Shown in pieces: positions 1-6,556 of a DNA stretch of 64,000 nucleotides. Each line of letters opens with the position of its first letter. Within the stretch, counting starts at the first letter, position 1. The position numbers and the translations under genes were made by a program. Origin of the DNA: CAZSHG01 sp964459995 (GTDB lineage: Bacteria > UBP14 > UBA6098); NCBI GenBank assembly GCA_964459995.1, contig CAYWOR010000014.1, forward strand, positions 1 to 64,000, in the 5' to 3' direction. The notes beneath the pieces were generated by a model. The model was not told where the DNA came from. It made no database searches and was given only the letters and a program-made list of their open reading frames with translations.

Positions 1-8
1 AGGACAGC

Positions 9-65
9 CGGAGCGTCGGAATGGATTTCCTGTCGCTCGGAAAGGATAATCGGAGAGTCGGAATG
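9..65. repeat. Degenerate direct repeat at window edge
   Basis: CGGAGCGTCGGAATG at 9-23 recurs as CGGAGAGTCGGAATG at 51-65 (14 of 15 bases). A CCCT-CGCA-AGGG hairpin follows at about 77-88. The stretch resembles the repeat-rich spacers between the next few genes and holds no ORF I can support. Confidence 0.5.
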
Positions 66-125
66 AAAAATTCCTCCCTCGCAAGGGATTTCCGAAGGGC
101 GGGAAGGGCAGGCGGAGAATAGAAG

Positions 126-953
126 ATGAAGACTAAAACGAAATTGATTATAGGATTACCACTCTTGGCTGGTGCAGTATTCACTGCCATTTTAACCTCT
201 AAGCTACCAGATTATGAGGAAGCATTTTCAATTGTATTTATCTTTTTCTTTTTCGCTACTGCCTTCGTTTTTGTTAAAGTTAGCACAAGGACTAAACTAA
301 ACTTGCTTCTGGGAAGTTTGTCCTTTTATCTCATGTTAGAATGGTTTTTGTTTATATACCAAGGGTTATCAGGTGAAGTTGCCTTTCCGTTCGCCTCCGC
401 TATTTCACTACTTTTAGTTTTTTTGTTAACAATTGGACTTATCTCTTTTTCTAACTTATGGTCAAATCTACGTGAGACATTGGGTAGCTGGGCGGTAGTG
501 AAGGCTCTTGTTTCGTTCCTTATATCCTATTTCATCTTTATTTTCATTTTCGCTCTTGTATTTGCCTCAATTTACCTTTTTAAGGGGCCGATGAGCTTCT
601 ACTCCGATAAACCGTTGGTCTTGCTTGACTTCTTCTATTTCAGTGCCGTTACGGCTACCACGCTCGGTTATGGGGACATATCGCCGGCAGATAGCTTGGC
701 AAAGCTATTAACCATTATACAGGTTTTCATTTCAATGGTTATCGTAGCGCTTTATTTTGGTTTAGTGATAAACAAGATTCAAGAAGGAGGGATTGAAGAC
801 TATCATGAAAACAAACCGAAAGAGGAGATAAATAATGATCTATTCAAATCAACATCCCCCGTAAGGCACGTAAGTTTTTGCCGTCATCGCCGGGCGCGGA
901 GACCGCGCTCTTTAAGAACAAAATCAAAACAGCCCGGAAGGGCAAGGAGATGA
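126..953 (+). CDS. Potassium channel protein (two-TM pore, Ion_trans_2-like)
   Basis: Integral inner-membrane protein of 275 residues. Hydrophobic segments lie at roughly residues 7-23, 33-50, 60-78, 91-109, 124-152 and 193-214. Between the last two sits the selectivity filter TTLGYGD (178-184), the potassium-channel signature, so the last two helices plus pore loop form a classic K+ pore; the first four helices could be an extra membrane domain. GGAG lies 8 bases before the ATG. No ligand-binding RCK domain is visible. The last 40 residues or so are Arg-rich and are read from spacer DNA that also carries the hairpin preceding the next gene, so the native C-terminus may have been replaced. 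The gene is AT-rich compared with its neighbours. Channel identity is firm; gating and physiological role are unknown. Confidence 0.85.
   Translation: MKTKTKLIIGLPLLAGAVFTAILTSKLPDYEEAFSIVFIFFFFATAFVFVKVSTRTKLNLLLGSLSFYLMLEWFLFIYQGLSGEVAFPFASAISLLLVFLLTIGLISFSNLWSNLRETLGSWAVVKALVSFLISYFIFIFIFALVFASIYLFKGPMSFYSDKPLVLLDFFYFSAVTATTLGYGDISPADSLAKLLTIIQVFISMVIVALYFGLVINKIQEGGIEDYHENKPKEEINNDLFKSTSPVRHVSFCRHRRARRPRSLRTKSKQPGRARR
932..949 (+). promoter_or_regulatory. GCCC-GGAA-GGGC hairpin just before a ribosome site
   Basis: GCCCGGAAGGGC (932-943) folds as a 4-bp stem with a GGAA loop and is followed at once by AAGGAG (944-949). A closely related copy precedes the gene at 1499, where both outer stem bases have changed but still pair. 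Confidence 0.45.
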
Positions 954-955
954 TA

Positions 956-1441
956 ATGATAATATCACACGAAATAAACTTACTATATCATTTGAAAAAA
1001 TACGGTTTTTTCGGAGTAGACATCTGTGAAAGCTACTTAAGGGATGTCACCGGATTATCACCAAATGACATTCATCAACTAATTGAAAACATGGAAGCCG
1101 CCCAATATGCTCATTTCGAAAGTGTTTCGGGTTGTGGTGGCGGCAGATTTACCCTTTTACCGCATGGCGAGCGGTTGCTTAATGTCTCTGAGGGGATAAT
1201 ACTGTTCTGCAAATCTCGGATGAGAATGTGCTGTGGTGTCGCCCATACTGGCGCTTACGAAATTGACATTTGCCTCCGCTCTGGTGGCGAAGATACACCT
1301 CTGAACGAAATGCTTTGTTACAAGGTTTTTTCAGAGGGTGGTATTGTTCGTGAACTTATCGAAGATGGGGCCGATAGGGGCCCGATATCTCTTGTTAGTC
1401 CTGAAGAAGTTGCAAAGTCTTTGGGTGAATTACTAAGTTAA
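956..1441 (+). CDS. Hypothetical protein, possible winged-helix fold
   Basis: Soluble protein of 161 residues. An ATG at 950 lies directly against the AAGGAG at 944-949, so I prefer the second ATG at 956, which has 6-7 bases of spacing. The N-terminal 70 residues have a helix-turn-helix-like pattern (a GVDICESYLRDVTGLS region, then a helix ending in ENMEAAQYAHFES), followed by GGGRFTLLPHGERLL, which resembles a winged-helix wing and the following helix. A pair of adjacent cysteines (MCCG) occurs mid-protein. No signal peptide is visible. I do not recognise a specific family. A DNA-binding role is inference from the predicted secondary-structure pattern only. It is an isolated plus-strand gene in the accessory block. 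Confidence 0.6.
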   Translation: MIISHEINLLYHLKKYGFFGVDICESYLRDVTGLSPNDIHQLIENMEAAQYAHFESVSGCGGGRFTLLPHGERLLNVSEGIILFCKSRMRMCCGVAHTGAYEIDICLRSGGEDTPLNEMLCYKVFSEGGIVRELIEDGADRGPISLVSPEEVAKSLGELLS

Positions 1442-1469
1442 GTGTTGTGCTAACACTAAATCAAAAACA

Positions 1470-1491
1470 ACCCGGAAGGGTAAAAAAAGGA
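1470..1491 (+). promoter_or_regulatory. ACCC-GGAA-GGGT hairpin and ribosome site
   Basis: ACCCGGAAGGGT (1470-1481) is the partner of the element at 932-943, with the closing pair changed from G-C to A-T so pairing is kept. Both copies are preceded by an ATCAAAA-containing A-rich run and followed by an AAGGAG-type ribosome site. A second hairpin, AGTGTT-GTGCT-AACACT, lies at 1441-1457. Confidence 0.45.
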
Positions 1492-1498
1492 GAACATT

Positions 1499-2749
1499 AT
1501 GGAGATTATCTTAGCTAACGATTTTACTAATGACACGCTCGGCAGGCGCGGGGTGCGGCTTATGGAGATTCAGAACAATATCGTCGCCCTTCAGCCCTCC
1601 CTAAATGTGTCGCCCGCGCTGTTCAACTGGGCTACGACCTGCTACGACATCTTCACGGAGGCTCGGGTTACCTCCAGCACCGAACTCGGCGAGAAAGAGG
1701 GCGCGACCACCGAGTTGGACATCAAAGAAACGATCATGCGCGAGACCTACACGGACATTCGCGGCATCCTCCTCGCGCGCTATGTCGATCACCCCGGACA
1801 TCTGGACGATTTCAATTTCGATAATGCTTTCCCTGACAAGACCAAAGACCGTATGGACAAGGTTCTCAGCGTGGTAAAGGTCTCGGAGAGGCATCAAGCG
1901 GCGGGGGTTCCGTGTGTCCTTCCCCACGAGATGCTGGATCGCCTTCGAAATGTTGTCGCAGATGTCCGCGGCGCTTATGAGCAACGGGATATCGAGAAGT
2001 ATGAGTCGAAACACGCAACCCGTGTGCTGTGGGAAATTTACGAGGCGGATTCGGCGCGTTTGGCGGAGCTGTTGAACTGGGCGAAGGTCATGTGGGGGCG
2101 TTACGATGTGCGGTTCGAGCTTATCGGGATGGTGCCGATGACGCCGGGCGGTCAGGGCGGCGGCGGGGGCGGGGCTGTGCCGCTTGCGCCGGTGGGGTTC
2201 GATTTGAAATGGCTCGATCCGACGCTGAAGTTCACATGGATGCCGGTCGAGGGCGCGACGAGCTACCAGCTGGCCTTCTCGGTCGATGGCGGCGGGAGCT
2301 GGGAGGAGCTGTATTCCGGCGCGGAGGCCGGGTTCGATTACGAGCCGCCCGCGGGACTGCGGCAGTATCGTGTCCGCGCGCGCAACGCCAACGGTTTCGG
2401 CGATTGGTCGGTCATGCTCGATCATGAGGTCGAGGGCGAGCCGCCTGCGGGCGAGTGGCCCAGCGCGCCGACGATGCTTGGGGTCGAGCTGATGAGCGAG
2501 CCGAGCGAGTTTATGCGGGTGTTTTACGGCATCCCCGGCGGCTCGGACAGTATCAGCCTCTACCGCGCGGTTGTGCCGAATGGCGACCCCGCGCCGGAGC
2601 GTCCGGCGGTGGTCTATGAGACCGGTATCGGCGATCCGCAATATGCCGACACGGACATCGAGGCGGGGAACGACTACTATTACTGGGCCTGCGGCGTGAA
2701 GGACGGGATCGAGGGCGATTTCGCCGGGCCGGCGATGGGGACGGTGTAG
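1499..2749 (+). CDS. Hypothetical protein with helical domain and fibronectin type III-like domains
   Basis: 416 residues with no signal peptide or membrane segment. Residues 1-210 look mainly alpha-helical and charged; I do not recognise this domain. A short glycine-rich linker (GGQGGGGGG, about residue 220) leads to a fibronectin type III-like domain with the usual KFTWMPVEGATSYQLAFSVDGG and YRVRARNANGFGDWS strands, then a second, more divergent FN3-like domain (RVFYGIPGGSD to YYYWACGVKDG). The second half of the gene is far richer in GC than the genes on either side, pointing to different ancestry. FN3 domains usually mediate extracellular protein or glycan contacts, so the missing signal peptide is odd. 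GGAG precedes the ATG. Function unknown. Confidence 0.7.
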   Translation: MEIILANDFTNDTLGRRGVRLMEIQNNIVALQPSLNVSPALFNWATTCYDIFTEARVTSSTELGEKEGATTELDIKETIMRETYTDIRGILLARYVDHPGHLDDFNFDNAFPDKTKDRMDKVLSVVKVSERHQAAGVPCVLPHEMLDRLRNVVADVRGAYEQRDIEKYESKHATRVLWEIYEADSARLAELLNWAKVMWGRYDVRFELIGMVPMTPGGQGGGGGGAVPLAPVGFDLKWLDPTLKFTWMPVEGATSYQLAFSVDGGGSWEELYSGAEAGFDYEPPAGLRQYRVRARNANGFGDWSVMLDHEVEGEPPAGEWPSAPTMLGVELMSEPSEFMRVFYGIPGGSDSISLYRAVVPNGDPAPERPAVVYETGIGDPQYADTDIEAGNDYYYWACGVKDGIEGDFAGPAMGTV

Positions 2750-2751
2750 GA

Positions 2752-2790
2752 ATGCAGAATGTAGAATGTAGAATGCAGAATGAAGAATGG
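2752..2790. repeat. AGAATG-type tandem microrepeat
   Basis: Directly after the stop codon the motif AGAATG recurs five times with 6-9 bp spacing (GCAGAATG, GTAGAATG, GTAGAATG, GCAGAATG, GAAGAATG). Confidence 0.6.
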
Positions 2791-2797
2791 TCAATGG

Positions 2798-2827
2798 CGT
2801 AGGGGTTTGATTAATCAAACCCCTACG
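2798..2827. repeat. 30-bp perfect palindrome with GTAGGGG ends
   Basis: The 30 bases read identically on both strands: outer arms CGTAGGGGTTTGA, centre TTAA, then the complement ending CCCCTACG. The GTAGGGG or CCCCTAC end is shared with the three palindromes inside the gene at 6557-7957, so this is probably a free copy of the same repeat family. Confidence 0.75.
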
Positions 2828-2901
2828 GGGGGCGCGCGCGGTTGTTGAGAAGGCCGAAGGGCGTGTCGAAACGACGGAAAAAATTTAACGAAGGAGCTAA
2901 G

Positions 2902-3135
2902 ATGTTGGAGAATGAGCGTTATAAGGGCAAAATCACTAAGGGCAAGCGAACTTACTTTTTCGATGTAAAAGAATCATCCAAAGGGGATTTGTATCTCAGT
3001 ATCGACGAAAGGATTAAGAAAGAGGGCGAATATGAAAGTCAACGAATTATAATTTTCGATGATGTTCTTATCGAATTTGTAAAAGAATTGAAAAAAGCGG
3101 CTAAGTTCATCACCGACCAAGTTGTTAACGAATAA
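2902..3135 (+). CDS. PUR-alpha-like nucleic-acid-binding protein (DUF3276 family)
   Basis: 77-residue soluble protein. The core GKRTYFFDVKESSKGDLYL followed by a beta strand, an IIIF strand and a C-terminal helix FVKELKKAAKFI matches the single PUR repeat of the DUF3276 family, whose relatives bind single-stranded DNA or RNA. The ATG at 2902 is chosen because AAGGAG sits 5 bases upstream; the frame is open for 20 more codons but those are spacer repeat. The protein is about the usual family length. In Bacteroidetes the family is a small chromosomal gene of undefined role, so nucleic-acid binding is inferred from the fold. It is the last recognisable housekeeping-like gene of the first block and is followed by palindromic repeats. 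Confidence 0.75.
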   Translation: MLENERYKGKITKGKRTYFFDVKESSKGDLYLSIDERIKKEGEYESQRIIIFDDVLIEFVKELKKAAKFITDQVVNE

Positions 3136-3160
3136 AAAAGGGAAGGAACACCCCGGCGCT

Positions 3161-3244
3161 GGCGCGCCACCCCTCTTTGGAAAGAGGGGAATGGGATGCC
3201 GAAACTCGCCTTCATGAATGAAGGGGTGGCATCGCGTAGCGATG
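3161..3244. repeat. Cluster of short perfect hairpins
   Basis: Three inverted repeats stand in a row: CCCCTCTTT-GG-AAAGAGGGG (3170-3189), CCTTCAT-GA-ATGAAGG (3209-3224) and CATCGC-GTA-GCGATG (3230-3244). GGCGCGCC at 3161-3168 is also palindromic. This is typical of a composite miniature repeat; it may also stop transcription from the PUR-like gene. Confidence 0.6.
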
Positions 3245-3339
3245 ACGGGGTAGTTGAAAAGTGATTTACGGCGGACGGGGGCGCGTGCGTGTGGCGCGTC
3301 GCGTTCCCCTCTCGACGAGAAGGATAACAATTAATTATC

Positions 3340-3360
3340 GCCCGAGGAGGGCGGAAGGAG
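3340..3360 (+). promoter_or_regulatory. GCCC/GGGC hairpin and strong ribosome site
   Basis: GCCC (3340-3343), loop GAGGA, GGGC (3349-3352), followed by GGAAGGAG ending at 3360. Same arrangement of stem then ribosome site as at 932 and 1470, with a different loop. Confidence 0.4.
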
Positions 3361-3368
3361 ATGAAGAG

Positions 3369-3944
3369 ATGGAGAAGATATTAATATTGACGATTCTCGC
3401 TGTGATTCTGTTTGTCGCATGCGAAGGCCCGGCGGGGCCTCCGGGGCCGGCGGGCGAAAACGGGGCATGGCAGATAATCGAAACCATCACCCTTACCGCG
3501 GATACGAACATAGTTACTTTCGACGGCATTTCCGACGATTGGGAAATGTTGGAGATTCGGGCGTGGGGCAACCTTGTCGATCTCATCCCAGACACAGTTC
3601 ATGAAGGAAACGGTTTCCTACGAATGCGATTCAACTCCGACAGCTCAGATAACTATAGCCATGGGGATTTTTCTAACCTTGGCAGTTGGTGTATTGGTTA
3701 TTCTCAGATGGATATACCTATTTATCTCGATTATAACGAAAATGCGTTTGTTTCTTTTAGGTCTCAAATATATAACTTCATTGATACAGCACCTAATAAT
3801 GTTGTAAATCCCGGATACGAAGGATTCTATACCTCACCGGATTCGAGTTCAGTAAGTCGAATAGATATTTACAAAAACATTGAAGATAGATATTCTATCG
3901 CCGCTGGAAGCGAATTCATTCTCTTGGGCTTGGTTATCGACTAA
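3369..3944 (+). CDS. Small lipoprotein with collagen-like N-terminus
   Basis: 191 residues. The ATG at 3369 lies 8 bases after AAGGAG and gives a lipoprotein signal (MEKILILTILAVILFVAC) with lipobox FVAC, so the mature protein is probably lipid-anchored at Cys19. Right after it comes a short collagen-like stretch, GPAGPPGPAGENG, seen at the start of many FCB surface lipoproteins. The rest is predicted beta-rich and includes aromatic and acidic residues; no known domain is recognised. An upstream in-frame extension of 36 Arg-rich codons is spacer DNA and was discarded. Function unknown; location in the outer or inner envelope is inferred from the lipobox. Confidence 0.75.
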   Translation: MEKILILTILAVILFVACEGPAGPPGPAGENGAWQIIETITLTADTNIVTFDGISDDWEMLEIRAWGNLVDLIPDTVHEGNGFLRMRFNSDSSDNYSHGDFSNLGSWCIGYSQMDIPIYLDYNENAFVSFRSQIYNFIDTAPNNVVNPGYEGFYTSPDSSSVSRIDIYKNIEDRYSIAAGSEFILLGLVID

Positions 3945-4283
3945 GATGCCTGAGCTTTACATCGGTTGAAACCGGCGGCAATGAAGAGAGGATAGTCGAT
4001 GGAGGGAACGCGGTCGATCCCATGCCCCGAAGGGCGTATCGAAACGAATTGAAAAATGACGAAATCCAAATGTTAAAAGCTCCCCAGTAATCGCCATTTG
4101 ACTTTTGAGCATTCGACATCCATTTGGAATTTGGCTATGAGTTTGAAATCTCCCTCAGAGCCTTCGAATTCAGCTAACATGGACTGTGTAACCTCGCACT
4201 CCAATACAAAAAAAGGGGTTGCGAAGACTCGAACGGTTAATATCTTCTTTATAGTTACTGAATGTTAAAAAAAAGGAGGAGCA
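3945..4283. other. Gene-free spacer with repeat copy
   Basis: 339 bp without a supportable gene. GCCC-CGAA-GGGC (4024-4035) plus the following GTATCGAAACGAATTGAAAAA repeats, with small changes, the sequence at 2854-2887 before the PUR-like gene. The remainder is AT-rich with degenerate CCAAATG/CATTTGG words (about 4070-4140). No convincing promoter was found for the gene at 4284. Confidence 0.5.
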
Positions 4284-6281
4284 GTGTCTCGTCTTCAAAA
4301 AATATCGATCGTGATTCTGGTAGCGCTTTTAGTAGGAAGCGCCTTTGCGGTTCAGCGTCAGGCGGCTTTCGTGGAGAGGTTCACGAACCACGGATGCGGT
4401 TATTGTCCGCCAAACGGCGAGATGACAAACAGTCTCGCCCATTATTACGGCCCAGAAGTAGCAGTTGTTCAGTTACATACAAGCGGACCAACATCGGGAG
4501 ACCCTTTTTATACGTATAATCCAACGGAGATGGCCGCAAGATCGAGCCACTACTCATTAACCGGTGTTCCCACTTCATGTGTGGACGGCAAAAAGTTGTC
4601 CGCGTGGTCAACGATGCCAACCGCAATCGCCGAGCGGCTCGCTCCCACGCGCACACCAGCACCTATTTCCTTCGATGTTACAACCTCCGGATCGAATGTC
4701 GAGATCGATGTTCACACGCACAACTCGACATCCGGTTCATACAAGCTTTTCGCGGCGATAACTCAATCGAACAACGCCTATTCCGCGCCTAATGGCGAGA
4801 CAATCCATCACAATGTTCTCCGCGATTTGTTGCCGAACACCACAGGGCAGACAATCAGCCTCACGACGGTCGGCACACAGCATTTCAGTTTCCCGTTCAC
4901 CTGGGACGGCGGAACATATGTAACCGAGAATATGAAAATCGTTGTCTGGGTGCAGGATATGACCGCCGCCGTAACGAATTACAACGTCGTTTCCGCATTC
5001 TGGACATGGTGGCCGCAGAGCTATAAATGGCTTTATTGGAGAGGAACCTATAAGCACATCCTCACTTCTAACTCCACGGTAACTCTTGCGGGGGACAAAC
5101 TTAAAAATGTCGGCACCAGCAATGACACCTATGTTGTGAAGATACAAAAAACCCAGCCCGCGGCATGGAACTCCTCCTTGACTGTCGGCGGCGTAACACA
5201 TTCCGATTCGGTGATTGTGGCGGTTAATTCGGGCGATTCGACGAATGTGTCTATCGGAGTTACGACCTCTGGAAACGGCGTGGCGCAGATAGCTTTGGTG
5301 ATAAGATCGGTCGGTTCCGGTGCGACCGAGACGATCGTTTATTCCGTGATTCAGAACGCCATACTCCTCGTTGACGATGACGCGGGCGACGGCGGCGAGG
5401 TTTATTATCAGGCCGCTCTCGATGCACTCGGCGAGGTTTATTACACTCACAATCGTGCTCTCGGCTCAATTTCCGCGAGTGAGATGAACAATTTCGAGCT
5501 TGTCCTCTGGTTCACCGGTGACGACTATTCGGGGATTATCGACAACGACGACCTCGCGGCACTGCAGAATTACATGACCGGCGGCGGCAAGCTATTCTTC
5601 TCCAGCCAGGACCTCGGTTATTTCCTTAATGTTACCCATCCCACGGTCGCGACATGGTATAATACCTATTTCAAGGCGACCTATCTCGCCGACGATTCCG
5701 ATGAGAACACAATTGTCGGCAACGCGACAGGACCTTTCGTCGGGCATACCTACGAGCTTCATGCTCCGGACGGTGCGCCTTTCGATGGAGCTTGGCAGAG
5801 CGAGATTGCCCCGACCGGCGGAAGCCAGCTTGCCTTCTATTATGAAAAATCGGGTTCGCCGGGTGCGGGCGTGGTTTATGACGGCACTTACAGACTCGTC
5901 TATTTCGCCTTCGGATGGGAGACTATCGGAGGGGCGACTAACCGCAGGGACTTTATGGAAGCCATTCTGCAGTATCTTCGCTATGGTGTGGTTAATGTCG
6001 AAGAGACCGAGCTTCCCGAAAAGCCTTTGCTTATGTCAGTTTCGCCCAACCCCTTCAATTCCGCGGTGAAGATAGATTTCGAGATTCCCGCCGACCGCGA
6101 GGTTAAACTGGACATCTTCGACATCACCGGCAGGAAAGTCGCGAGCTTGATTGACGGCGAACTTACTTCGGGCAGGCGGACAATTCGCTGGGAACCGGGA
6201 GATTCGCCCACCGGCGTCTATCTCGTGCGCCTTAACGCCGGCGATGAGACGACGACGCGAAAGGTTCTCTTCGCCAAGTAG
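4284..6281 (+). CDS. Secreted Omp28/thioredoxin-like protein with T9SS-type sorting domain
   Basis: 665 residues from a GTG start supported by AAGGAGGA just upstream. A signal peptide (about 1-23) is followed by FVERFTNHGCGYCPPNG, a CxxC thioredoxin-like motif (Cys38, Cys41) typical of Omp28-related proteins. Residues 90-330 form beta-rich regions. Around residues 355-520 a second module (AILLVDDDAGDGGEVYY ... MTGGGKLFFSSQDLGYF) resembles glutamine-amidotransferase-like Rossmann folds found in secreted FCB proteins. The last 84 residues carry the C-terminal sorting domain (SVSPNPFNSAVKIDF ... TGVYLVRLNAG ... KVLFAK). Expected to be exported, then delivered to the surface. A redox or peptidase-accessory role is possible but unproven. 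Confidence 0.85.
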   Translation: MSRLQKISIVILVALLVGSAFAVQRQAAFVERFTNHGCGYCPPNGEMTNSLAHYYGPEVAVVQLHTSGPTSGDPFYTYNPTEMAARSSHYSLTGVPTSCVDGKKLSAWSTMPTAIAERLAPTRTPAPISFDVTTSGSNVEIDVHTHNSTSGSYKLFAAITQSNNAYSAPNGETIHHNVLRDLLPNTTGQTISLTTVGTQHFSFPFTWDGGTYVTENMKIVVWVQDMTAAVTNYNVVSAFWTWWPQSYKWLYWRGTYKHILTSNSTVTLAGDKLKNVGTSNDTYVVKIQKTQPAAWNSSLTVGGVTHSDSVIVAVNSGDSTNVSIGVTTSGNGVAQIALVIRSVGSGATETIVYSVIQNAILLVDDDAGDGGEVYYQAALDALGEVYYTHNRALGSISASEMNNFELVLWFTGDDYSGIIDNDDLAALQNYMTGGGKLFFSSQDLGYFLNVTHPTVATWYNTYFKATYLADDSDENTIVGNATGPFVGHTYELHAPDGAPFDGAWQSEIAPTGGSQLAFYYEKSGSPGAGVVYDGTYRLVYFAFGWETIGGATNRRDFMEAILQYLRYGVVNVEETELPEKPLLMSVSPNPFNSAVKIDFEIPADREVKLDIFDITGRKVASLIDGELTSGRRTIRWEPGDSPTGVYLVRLNAGDETTTRKVLFAK

Positions 6282-6305
6282 ATAACCGCAGATTACCTAT
6301 GCACC

Positions 6306-6340
6306 AAGCGGCACCCGATACTCTCGCGTGCCGCTTTTTT
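6306..6340 (+). terminator. Rho-independent terminator
   Basis: AAGCGGCAC (6306-6314) pairs with GTGCCGCTT (6328-6336), 13-base loop, then six Ts. It closes the gene at 4284-6281. Confidence 0.85.
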
Positions 6341-6354
6341 GCCCCTCAACCTGC

Positions 6355-6383
6355 TTGACACTTTTGGGGGGAATACGTAGAAT
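6355..6383 (+). promoter_or_regulatory. Sigma-70-type promoter
   Basis: TTGACA (6355-6360), 17-bp spacer, TAGAAT (6378-6383). It lies just after the preceding terminator and about 125 bp before the next secreted protein, leaving a long leader of unknown use. Confidence 0.6.
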
Positions 6384-6507
6384 TGAATGTGAACGATGCG
6401 AAAGGTGCGGAAGGATAAGGCTAGCTAAGGCATAGTTAAGCGAGATGGAATACAGACAGACGATAGGAATTCGCCGCGGTGGGGGGGGAAGCGAGCTGAA
6501 AGGAAAC

Positions 6508-6556
6508 ATGATGCAAGGATTTTTTTTTAAAAAATACGGCTATTCTGTTCGCACTT
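6508..6556 (+). other. Detached signal-peptide codons upstream of a frameshift
   Basis: AAAGG (6499-6503) precedes two ATGs (6508, 6511). Reading from them meets a run of nine Ts and six As (6520-6534). With one base fewer, the frame gives MMQGFFLKNTAILFALMLIL and runs directly into the next ORF, forming a complete signal peptide. As given, the frame is off by one. Confidence 0.75.

Noticed and set aside
1601..2818. 405-codon open frame on the minus strand
   Set aside because: It is antisense to the GC-rich FN3 gene; its product is Arg/His-rich without family features, and it runs into AGAATG repeats. The plus-strand gene has a ribosome site and recognisable domains.
1..4283. Integron-like cassette array
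   Set aside because: Unrelated small genes in one orientation with palindromic spacers invite the idea, but I found no paired GTTRRRY/RYYYAAC core sites and no integrase.
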